From Pyxidicoccus xibeiensis (GTDB lineage: Bacteria; Myxococcota; Myxococcia; Myxococcales; Myxococcaceae): 64,000 bases of DNA. Each line of letters opens with the position of its first letter. The first letter of the stretch is position 1. Both the position numbers and the translations under genes were made by a program. Below the pieces are notes generated by a model. That model saw only the letters and a program-made list of their open reading frames with translations. It had not been told where the DNA came from and did not search any database. The DNA lies in the NCBI RefSeq assembly GCF_024198175.1, contig NZ_JAJVKV010000016.1, positions 166,404 through 230,403 of the forward strand. The letters are read 5' to 3'. Positions 57,346 to 64,000 of the stretch are shown here, in pieces.

Positions 57346-59037
57346 ATGGAATGGGACGCCGGGGGCCACGCCGTGAGGGCCTCCTCCGTGATGCTCGGAG
57401 GGCTGCGCGCCGCGCTGGCCCCGTCCGCGCTGCGCTTCCATCGCGCGCTCCACGTCCCGGAGGCGGCACAGGCGGAATGCCTGTCCCGGGTGCTCCAAGC
57501 TGTCTCGGGCAGCCAGCAGGCCGCGCGCCTTCCGGGCTTCGACCGCATCCGGACTCCGCGCCACTTCCAGGATGCAGTGCCACTGGCCTCCCCGGATGCC
57601 GTCGCGCCGGACGTGGAGCGAATCGCGGCCGGCGCGCCCCGCGTGCTCACCCACGAGCCGGTACTCCGCTTCGAGCCGTCCGGAGGCTCCTCGGGCGCGA
57701 GCAAGCTGGTGCCGATGACGCAGGGCCTGCTCTCCGAGTTCCAGGCCGCCCTCTCCCCCATGCTCTTCGAGCTGCTCCACCGCAGGCCCGCGCTGCGCAC
57801 CGGCCCGAGCTACTGGTCCATCTCCCCCATGGGCGCGAAGCAGGGACGGACCTCCGGAGGACTCCCCGTTGGCAGCATGGAGGACAGCGCCTACTTCTCT
57901 CGTGCGCTGCGGCCGCTGCTCGCGCGGGTCTTCGCCGTGCCCGGCATCGTGGGTGCCCTGCCGGACGTGGAGTCCTGCCGCTACGTGACGCTGTGGCACC
58001 TCGTCGCGCGCGAGGACCTGACGCTCATCAGCGTGTGGAACCCCAGCTTCCTCACCCTGCTCATGGACGCGCTGGTGCGGCACGGCGAGCGACTGGCGGA
58101 GGACCTGGAGCGCGGCACCTGCCGACCGCCAGGAGATGACGGAGCCGCGGTGCGCGCCGTCCTCGCCCGCCTGCGCTTCCCCGCGCAGCCCGCGCGCGCC
58201 GCCGTGCTCCGCTCCTCCCTGCACCACGGCCTCCAGGCCCGCGAGCTGTGGCCCCGGCTCTCCCTGCTCAGCATGTGGACGGACGCGCAGGCCGCGCACG
58301 CGGTGCCCGCCGCGTGCCGCCGCTTCACGGGCGTGGAGGTGCAGGGCAAGGGGCTGCTCGCCACGGAGGGTGTCGTCACGCTGCCCCTCTTCGACACGCC
58401 CGCGCCCGTGCTCGCCCTCCGCAGCCACTTCTTCGAGTTCCAGGACCCGGAGCGCCCCGACGCCCGCCCCCGCCTCGCACACGAGCTGGAGCGGGGCCGC
58501 ACGTACACCGTGCTCCTCTCCACCTCTGGAGGCCTGCTGCGCTACCGCCTGGGAGACCTGGTGCGCGTGGAGGGCTTCCTGCGCGCCACGCCGTGCCTGC
58601 GCTTCCTCGGCCGCGCGGACGCCGTCTGCGACCTCGTGGGAGAGAAGCTCTCCGCCACACGCGTGGGCACCGTGCTGGACGCCACGCTGCCGGCCCTCTT
58701 CGGCGGCGCACGCCCGGGCTTCGCCATGCTCGCCCCCGAGTGGCCCACCGCCCCGGAGCCCCCCGCCTACCGCCTCTTCCTCGAGACGCCCGCCCCGGAC
58801 ACGAAGCTCACCGAGGCCGCCGCCGCCGTGGAGCGCGCCCTGTGCGAGGGGCACCACTACCGCTATGCGCGCGAGCTGGGGCAGCTCGGCCCGGTGCTCG
58901 CCGTGCGCGTCGCGGAAGGGGCGCGTCGCTACGAGGCCCGCTGCATCGCGCTCGGCCAGCGTGCCGGCGACATCAAGCCCATGGACCTGCACCGCCAGCC
59001 CGGCTGGTCCGCCCACTTCTCCGGAGCGTCCGCATGA
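57346..59037 (+). CDS. GH3-family acyl-acid-amide synthetase-like enzyme
   Basis: 563 residues from the ATG at 57346; ATG 57391 is an equal choice and would remove only a non-conserved leader. It has the adenylating-enzyme pattern of plant-type GH3 proteins: VLRFEPSGGSSGASKLVPMT (P-loop-like), LRYRLGDLVRVEGFL and FLGRADAVCDLVGEKLSA. GH3 enzymes activate a carboxylic acid as acyl-adenylate and join it to an amino acid or another amine. The next gene (Rieske) starts inside its stop, so they work in one pathway. Confidence 0.83.
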   Translation: MEWDAGGHAVRASSVMLGGLRAALAPSALRFHRALHVPEAAQAECLSRVLQAVSGSQQAARLPGFDRIRTPRHFQDAVPLASPDAVAPDVERIAAGAPRVLTHEPVLRFEPSGGSSGASKLVPMTQGLLSEFQAALSPMLFELLHRRPALRTGPSYWSISPMGAKQGRTSGGLPVGSMEDSAYFSRALRPLLARVFAVPGIVGALPDVESCRYVTLWHLVAREDLTLISVWNPSFLTLLMDALVRHGERLAEDLERGTCRPPGDDGAAVRAVLARLRFPAQPARAAVLRSSLHHGLQARELWPRLSLLSMWTDAQAAHAVPAACRRFTGVEVQGKGLLATEGVVTLPLFDTPAPVLALRSHFFEFQDPERPDARPRLAHELERGRTYTVLLSTSGGLLRYRLGDLVRVEGFLRATPCLRFLGRADAVCDLVGEKLSATRVGTVLDATLPALFGGARPGFAMLAPEWPTAPEPPAYRLFLETPAPDTKLTEAAAAVERALCEGHHYRYARELGQLGPVLAVRVAEGARRYEARCIALGQRAGDIKPMDLHRQPGWSAHFSGASA

Positions 59038-60221
59038 GACAGCCCCTGCAACTGCACCCGCCCCAAGCCCGCCCCACCGCCAACGTGGACCTGGAGGCGG
59101 AGGCCGACCTCGCCCGCTGTGGCGCGCTCAAGGACTACTGGTACGTGGCCTGTCTCTCCCCGGAGCTGAAGGCCGGCGAGCCGCTGGCGCGCACCCTCTT
59201 CGGCACGGGCGTGGTCCTCTTCCGCGACGAGCAGGGCCGCCCCACCGCGCTGCGAGACAGGTGCCTGCACCGCAATGCGCGCCTGTCGCGCGGCGCCGTG
59301 TTCGGCGGCCGCCTCGGCTGCCCGTACCACGGCTGGGTCTACGACGCGTCCGGCGCGGTGGTGGAGGTGCCCTCGCTGGGGCCCACCCAGAAGCACGAGC
59401 TGCTGGACGCGGACGCCTGCGCGCGCGAGGGCCTGAAGCCCGAGCCCTGCCAGCTGGGCCGGCTCCAGCGCTTCCCCACGGTGGAGCAGGACGGGCTCGT
59501 CTTCGTCTACCTGGGCGGCCCCGACGCGTCGAAGGCGCGCGCCGAGCCCTTCCGCGTCCCGTACCAGGGGCAGGCCGGGTGGACCGTGTACTTCATGGTG
59601 ACGCGCTTCCCGAACGGGGTGACGAACCTCGTCGAGAACTTCATGGACGTGCCGCACACGCTCTTCGTGCACCCGGGCTGGTTCCGCAAGCCGGCGAGCC
59701 GGCGCGTCCCCGCCACCGTGCGGCGCACGGCGGGCAGCGTGCTGGTGACGTACAAGCAGGAGCAGGACACCGTCACCGGGCTGGGGCGCCTGTTCAACCC
59801 GCGCGGCCTGCCGCTGGTGCACACGGACAAGTACTACGTGCCCAACGTCACCCGCGTGGACTACCTGTGGGGCGAGCACGGCTTCGTCATCAACTCGCAG
59901 TGCACGCCCATCGGCCCCACGGACAGCCTCGTCTACACGGCCATCAGCTACCGGCTCCCGCTGGACGTGCCGGGGGCGCTGGTGGCCCGGGCGCTCAAGC
60001 CGCTGGTGCGCTGGTACACGCGGCAGGTCATCCAGCAGGACGTGGTCATCATGGGCATCCAGCGCGAGGGCCTGGGTGACGGGCCCGGCGGCGGCGTCTA
60101 CTCTGGCACCGAGGCGGACCTGCACCACGCGGACATCGAGGCGTACCGGCGCTGGCTGCTCGAGGGCGGCCACGGCCCGGGCCCCGAGGAGGCCGAGCGC
60201 GACATGGCCTTCTGGATTTAG
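59034..60221 (+). CDS. Rieske 2Fe-2S oxygenase
   Basis: 395 residues from the ATG at 59034, overlapping the GH3 stop (ATGA). Rieske cluster ligands: C77-x-H79 and C96-x2-H99 in RCLHRNARL and LGCPYHGW. Mononuclear iron site: NFMDVPHTLFVH with H208 and H213. This is the layout of ring-hydroxylating or ketosteroid/pheophorbide-type oxygenases, which need a reductase to supply electrons. No separate reductase gene lies in the window. Confidence 0.87.
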   Translation: MRQPLQLHPPQARPTANVDLEAEADLARCGALKDYWYVACLSPELKAGEPLARTLFGTGVVLFRDEQGRPTALRDRCLHRNARLSRGAVFGGRLGCPYHGWVYDASGAVVEVPSLGPTQKHELLDADACAREGLKPEPCQLGRLQRFPTVEQDGLVFVYLGGPDASKARAEPFRVPYQGQAGWTVYFMVTRFPNGVTNLVENFMDVPHTLFVHPGWFRKPASRRVPATVRRTAGSVLVTYKQEQDTVTGLGRLFNPRGLPLVHTDKYYVPNVTRVDYLWGEHGFVINSQCTPIGPTDSLVYTAISYRLPLDVPGALVARALKPLVRWYTRQVIQQDVVIMGIQREGLGDGPGGGVYSGTEADLHHADIEAYRRWLLEGGHGPGPEEAERDMAFWI

Positions 60222-60580
60222 CGGAAGCGCTCCAGCGTCCGGAACAGCTCGTCCAGGTGGAAGGGCTTCGAAATCCACCCCGCGGGTGACAGCTCCTGGA
60301 GGCGCTCCTGGTCCCGGCTCGCGGTCATCACCACCACGGGAATGTCGGACAGCTGCTGCTGGCTCACCTGCCGCCGGCGGAACTGGAAGCCATCCATCCC
60401 CGGCATCATCAAGTCGAGCAGGATGACGGCCGGCGCGGCATGCGTGGACAGGTAGTCGAGCGCCTTCGCACCCTCGGGGCACCAGACGGGGCGGAAGCCC
60501 GCGTCATCCAGCACGTCCAGCAGCGAGTCGGCGATGTCGAAGTCATCTTCGACCAGGAGGACGGTGGGCTTCTCGGGCAT
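60218..60580 (-). CDS. Single-domain response regulator
   Basis: 120 residues, receiver only: VLLVEDDFDIADSLLDVLD, the phospho-acceptor Asp in VILLDLMMPG, VVVMTASRDQ and the Lys in GWISKPFHLDE. It follows the MEDS histidine kinase by 11 bases and is presumably its partner. The last 4 bases overlap the 3' end of the convergent Rieske gene. Confidence 0.9.
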   Translation of the reverse strand: MPEKPTVLLVEDDFDIADSLLDVLDDAGFRPVWCPEGAKALDYLSTHAAPAVILLDLMMPGMDGFQFRRRQVSQQQLSDIPVVVMTASRDQERLQELSPAGWISKPFHLDELFRTLERFR

Positions 60581-60591
60581 GTCCGCGTCCT

Positions 60592-62016
60592 TCAGTCAGG
60601 ATGGTACGGCAGCTCGACGACGAAGACGGCGCCGCACTCCGGCTCGCTGCCCACGCGGATGCTGCCTCCATGGGACTCGATGATGCTCCGGGCCATCCAG
60701 AGTCCCAGCCCCAGGCCTCCGAAGTGGTTCGATGACGCCGCGCGCTCGAAGCGGTCGAAGATGCGCTCGTGGTGCTCGGTGGCAATCCCGATGCCCTGGT
60801 CCTTCACCACGAGCCGCGCGAGCCCGGCGGCCGCCTCCACGTGCACGTCCACGGGCTTGCCCCTTCCGTACTTGAAGGCGTTGGTGAGCAGGTGGTGGAG
60901 CACCTGCGACAGGCGCTGGCGGTCCCAGCTCCCGCGCACGGGCCCGTCCGCCACCACGCGGACCTGGCACTCGGACCGCGTCGCCTCGTCCATGGCCCTG
61001 GCGACGCTGTCGCGCACCAGCCGCGCCAGGTCCACCTCCGCCCGCTCCAGCCGGAGCGCGCCGCCGCTGACGCGGGACACGTCCACCAGCCCCTCCACCA
61101 GCGTGGTGAGCCGCTCCGTGTGGCGGATGGCCTTGTCCAGGCGCTCGCGCAGGCGCTTTCCGCCGTCGCCGGCAGTGGGCAGGGCCACCGCGGGGAGCGA
61201 CTGGAGCTGGAGCTGGAGGGCCGTCAGGGGCGTCTTCAGCTCGTGGCCGGCAGCGCAGAGGAACTCGTCCCGCGTGCGCAGGGCCTGCAGCAGCTCCTGC
61301 TCCACCTTCCGCCGCCGCTCGATTTCATTCTCCAGCGCCTGGGCCCGCTGCTGGAGGAGGGTGACTTCCCGCAGGCGGCAGTCCGGGTCCTCGAGCTGGG
61401 AGTAGCTCTCCGCGGGGATGACGTGGGTGTGCGCCCGGCAGACGTCGCGAAACGGCCGCTCGTGACCGGCCTCGCCGAAGGTGCCGAGGGCATAGGTGCA
61501 CAGCAGCGAGAAGGCGTGCAACCGGGCGAGGTCGTTCCACAGCTCCTCGAGCTCCGCGGCCGCGTCGGGCAGCCCGTCCTGCCACAAGAGGTCCACCATC
61601 TCCCCGTAGGCGCGCACCCGGGCTCCGTTGCCCGCGGCCCGGCTCCGCTCGAGCACGCCACCGACGACGTCCTTGAAGCGCTCCCAGTCCGGCCTTCCAT
61701 CCACCATGAACCGCGACAGCGTCTGCCGCGCGTCGAGCAGGGTGAGCTGCCCGGTGGCACAGGCGGCCTCCACGTCCACCCCCGCCGCCGCGAGCCGCTG
61801 GCGCAGGGCCTGCCGGTGGGCCTCGGACGCGATGATGACCGAGGGCTCACCGGCCCGCAGGCCTCCCGCCAGGTACTGCTCGAGGACGTCGAAGAGGAAC
61901 GACTCGTCCTCGTAGAGCTGGACGACATGCGCGTCCCTGGCCGGCTGGGCGAGCAGCTCCCTTCCAACGTGGTAGCGCGCTTCAGCGTGGGCGGGAGAGG
62001 GGCTGGATGAGGGCAT
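60592..62016 (-). CDS. MEDS-domain sensor histidine kinase
   Basis: 474 residues from the ATG at 62016. The N-terminal 190 residues match the MEDS (DcmR-like) sensor: HVVQLYEDESFLFDVLEQYL, then GEPSVIIASEAHRQALRQRL and LLDARQTLSRFMVDGRPDWE. A short coiled coil leads to the kinase: H-box AAGHELKTPLTALQLQLQSL, N-box HHLLTNAFKYGRG, G1 box KDQGIGIATEH. No membrane helix, so the sensor is cytoplasmic. MEDS domains are thought to sense methanogenic or one-carbon compounds in some bacteria; the signal here is unknown. Confidence 0.87.
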   Translation of the reverse strand: MPSSSPSPAHAEARYHVGRELLAQPARDAHVVQLYEDESFLFDVLEQYLAGGLRAGEPSVIIASEAHRQALRQRLAAAGVDVEAACATGQLTLLDARQTLSRFMVDGRPDWERFKDVVGGVLERSRAAGNGARVRAYGEMVDLLWQDGLPDAAAELEELWNDLARLHAFSLLCTYALGTFGEAGHERPFRDVCRAHTHVIPAESYSQLEDPDCRLREVTLLQQRAQALENEIERRRKVEQELLQALRTRDEFLCAAGHELKTPLTALQLQLQSLPAVALPTAGDGGKRLRERLDKAIRHTERLTTLVEGLVDVSRVSGGALRLERAEVDLARLVRDSVARAMDEATRSECQVRVVADGPVRGSWDRQRLSQVLHHLLTNAFKYGRGKPVDVHVEAAAGLARLVVKDQGIGIATEHHERIFDRFERAASSNHFGGLGLGLWMARSIIESHGGSIRVGSEPECGAVFVVELPYHPD

Positions 62017-62311
62017 GTCCGTCACGGTGTACGGCGTGGAGGGGGCCATCATCCCTCGTGGGACACGATGCCCACCCAGCTTCGAGGGGCGAAGCGCACC
62101 GGCGCCTGAGGGACTGTCTGTCAGGCAACCGTGCTCGGCTCTCTTCCTGTACCTGGGTCCAACCTTGATGGCGAGTCCGGGTCCCGTGCAATCAGACCCC
62201 GGGGCTTCCGTAGGGGAAGCGACTCCAGCGGCCGGCGGAAGGCAGCAAGCGCGTGTCAGACAGGGCAAGGACCGGCAAGCGATGCCCGCGCGGTGCTGGA
62301 AGGCTGTCGCC

Positions 62312-63310
62312 ATGACTCCTCTGCGTCTCCGGGTGTTCCCCTGGCTGTGGCTCCTGCTCGCGCTGGCCTCCGCGTGCCAGTGCAACGACTACACGGTGTG
62401 TGACGCCCCGGCGCCGGCGCGCCTCTCGGTGCTGCCGGCGCGGCTGTCGGAGACGGGGCTGTTCGCGGACGTGAAGGCCGGGACGCTCGCGCCCGGCGTG
62501 CGTGCCTTCCGGCCCCAGTTCGAGCTGTGGAGCGATGGCGCGGCGAAGCGCCGCTGGGTGGCGCTGCCCGAGGGCGGCCGCATCGACACCTCGGACATGG
62601 ACGCATGGCGCTTTCCCGTGGGGACGCGGCTGTGGAAGGAGTTCACCCGCGACGGCGTGCGCGTGGAGACGCGGCTGCTGCTCAAGTTCGGGCCCGGTGA
62701 GCGGGACTGGGCGGACGGCGCCTATCTCTGGACGGCGGACGGGGCCGACGCGGTGCTCACCCCGGCGGGCGCGAAGGACGTGCTCGGCACGAAGCACGAC
62801 GTGCCCACCGCGGCGCAGTGTGACGCCTGCCACGGGGGCAGGAGCAGCCACGTGCTGGGCTTCTCCGCCATCCAGCTCGCCCATGACGCCGGGCCCGGTC
62901 TGCTGAACCTGGATGGCCTCGTCGCCGAGGGGCTGCTCACCGCGCCGCCCCGCGAGGTGCCGCGAGTCCCGGGCAACGCCACCGAGCGCGCGGCACTCGG
63001 GTACCTGCACGCCAACTGCGGCTCCTGCCACAACCTGGCAAGGCCGTCGCAGGGCGGCTCGCGCTGCTTCGCCCCCCAGAACGAGCTCGACTTCTGGCTC
63101 CAGGTCGACCGGCTCTCCTCGCCCTCCGCCACGCCCACGTACGCGTCCTTCGAGCGGGGCGTGCAGCCCGGAGCGCCCGAGGACAGCCTGCTCCTCGTGC
63201 TGATGGCCCGGCGGGGCCCGGGGGTGCGCATGCCGCCGCTCGCCACCGAGGTGGTGGACCACGACGCGATGGCGCTCCTGCACCGCTGGGTGGAGCAGCT
63301 GCCGGAGTAG
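62312..63310 (+). CDS. Di-heme cytochrome c-type lipoprotein
   Basis: 332 residues from the ATG at 62312 (GGAAGG about 8 bases upstream), with a lipobox (WLLLALASACQC). Two CxxCH sites: CDACH at 170-174 and CGSCH at 236-240. The rest resembles myxobacterial cell-surface proteins with PSCyt-like heme segments (FELWSDGAAKRRWVALPEGG, then RRGPGVRMPPLATEVVD). It is probably a periplasmic or outer-membrane electron carrier. It stands divergent from the MEDS kinase; the 295-base gap between them shows no promoter I would trust. Confidence 0.75.
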   Translation: MTPLRLRVFPWLWLLLALASACQCNDYTVCDAPAPARLSVLPARLSETGLFADVKAGTLAPGVRAFRPQFELWSDGAAKRRWVALPEGGRIDTSDMDAWRFPVGTRLWKEFTRDGVRVETRLLLKFGPGERDWADGAYLWTADGADAVLTPAGAKDVLGTKHDVPTAAQCDACHGGRSSHVLGFSAIQLAHDAGPGLLNLDGLVAEGLLTAPPREVPRVPGNATERAALGYLHANCGSCHNLARPSQGGSRCFAPQNELDFWLQVDRLSSPSATPTYASFERGVQPGAPEDSLLLVLMARRGPGVRMPPLATEVVDHDAMALLHRWVEQLPE

Positions 63311-63432
63311 GTCGCGGCGCGCCCGAAGCGGAATCGGCTCGCCACGGGACGTGGGTGACCCGGTATACGCCTACCGAAGCCGTGGTGACGCAGCTCCAGC
63401 AGCGCCACCGGGCTTCCGGGGACAGCGGTTCG

Positions 63433-64000
63433 TCAGGCATTCCCAGGGGACGGCTCCAGCTCCTTGCCTGGGGGACTTGAGGCCGCATCCTCCGAGGGAG
63501 GCCCGGAGCAGGGCAGCTCGAGGGTGAAGGTGGTGCCGAGGCCGACGCGGCTGCCGACGCGGATGGAGCCGCCGAGGGCGGTGAGGATTTCACGCACCAG
63601 GTGCAGGCCCAGGCCCAGGCCGCCATAAGCACGCACGGAGACGGCCCGCTCGAAGCGCCCGAAGATGTGGGGCAGCCTGTCGGGGGCGATGCCGATGCCC
63701 TCGTCGCGCACGCGCACCCAGGCGGTGCCGTGCTCGAGGCCGGCCGTCAGGTGGATGGGCTTGCCGGCGCCGAACTTGATGGCGTTGGAGAGCAGGTTGA
63801 TGAGGACCTGGGCCAGGCGGGTGGCGTCCCAGTGGCCGAGGATGGGGCCTTCCTCCACGCGCACCTGGAGGGAGCAGCCTGCACGGGCCAGCGGCTCGCG
63901 AAGCCGCTCGGCGACGCGGTGGATGACGGCCGTCAGGTCCACCTGCTCCAGCGTCAAGTCGAGGCGGCCGGCGTGGATGCGGGAGACGTCGAGCAACTCC
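63433..64000 (-). CDS. Sensor histidine kinase (C-terminal part)
   Basis: The visible 189 residues are the end of a histidine kinase that continues beyond the window: the residues after the H-box (LLDVSRIHAGRLDLTLEQVD), N-box LINLLSNAIKFGAG, G1 box RDEGIGIAPDRL and GGLGLGLHLVREIL. The closest relatives by eye are the MEDS kinase at 60592-62016 and its kin (RFERAVSVRAYGGLGLGL versus RFERAASSNHFGGLGLGL). Confidence 0.9.
   Translation of the reverse strand, partial: ELLDVSRIHAGRLDLTLEQVDLTAVIHRVAERLREPLARAGCSLQVRVEEGPILGHWDATRLAQVLINLLSNAIKFGAGKPIHLTAGLEHGTAWVRVRDEGIGIAPDRLPHIFGRFERAVSVRAYGGLGLGLHLVREILTALGGSIRVGSRVGLGTTFTLELPCSGPPSEDAASSPPGKELEPSPGNA

Overview
The window is GC-rich, gene-dense DNA that I read as a chromosomal segment of a myxobacterium (Myxococcus, Corallococcus or a close relative). 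The grounds are a MYXO-CTERM-type C-terminal tail on a secreted glucoamylase, many two-component proteins with NtrC-type enhancer binding, TonB-dependent receptor/lipoprotein pairs, and type VI secretion (T6SS)-associated families common in these bacteria. I see no rRNA, tRNA, CRISPR array or insertion sequence. No gap between genes exceeds 300 bases; the largest (62017-62311) holds nothing I can name.

Layout. 1-3770: end of an ABC permease, then a sigma-54 response regulator and its NtrY-like kinase. 3871-9944: first effector/immunity region, with an orphan Imm11/Imm49 pair and a membrane protein facing a reverse-strand cassette (ketosynthase-like protein, AHH nuclease, Imm11, Imm49). 10061-10952: ArsR regulator and SRPBCC partner with a clear promoter and two operators. 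11100-17405: small membrane protein, beta-propeller/cytochrome c protein, GH15 glucoamylase. 17475-20737: response regulator and PAS/GAF hybrid sensor. 20910-28976: hydrolase, then an operon of AAA+ ATPase, 1277-residue Ntox15 (Tde1-like) toxin, Tdi1-like immunity protein and Sel1 protein. 29100-34799: second AHH cassette with PAAR-like (DUF4150) and DUF6484 tip proteins and a fused HEAT/ketosynthase-like protein. 34821-43550: penicillin-binding protein, cysteine amidase-like protein, lipoprotein, TonB receptor, LVIVD protein. 43749-44762: CinA and a STAS-like protein. 44785-51740: third AHH cassette, in rearranged order, with a DUF2169 adaptor and two frameshifted genes. 51775-60221: membrane protein, fatty acid desaturase, RnfD-CRTAC1 fusion, GNAT-like protein, GH3 enzyme and Rieske oxygenase. 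60218-64000: response regulator, MEDS histidine kinase, cytochrome-type lipoprotein and the end of another histidine kinase.

The strongest candidate for an undescribed system is the AHH cassette present three times: a putative HNH/AHH nuclease, always followed by two different immunity-type proteins (Imm11 then Imm49), always near a ketosynthase-fold protein that has lost its catalytic Cys-His-His. In two of the three copies it is also linked to a PAAR-like DUF4150 protein, a DUF6484 protein and a HEAT-repeat (TIGR02270) protein. In the second copy the HEAT and ketosynthase-like proteins are one polypeptide, which suggests that they work together, perhaps in loading the nuclease on a T6SS spike. 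The second candidate is the RnfD-CRTAC1 / GH3 / Rieske / desaturase group, with paired 18-bp palindromes in front of the GH3-Rieske genes.
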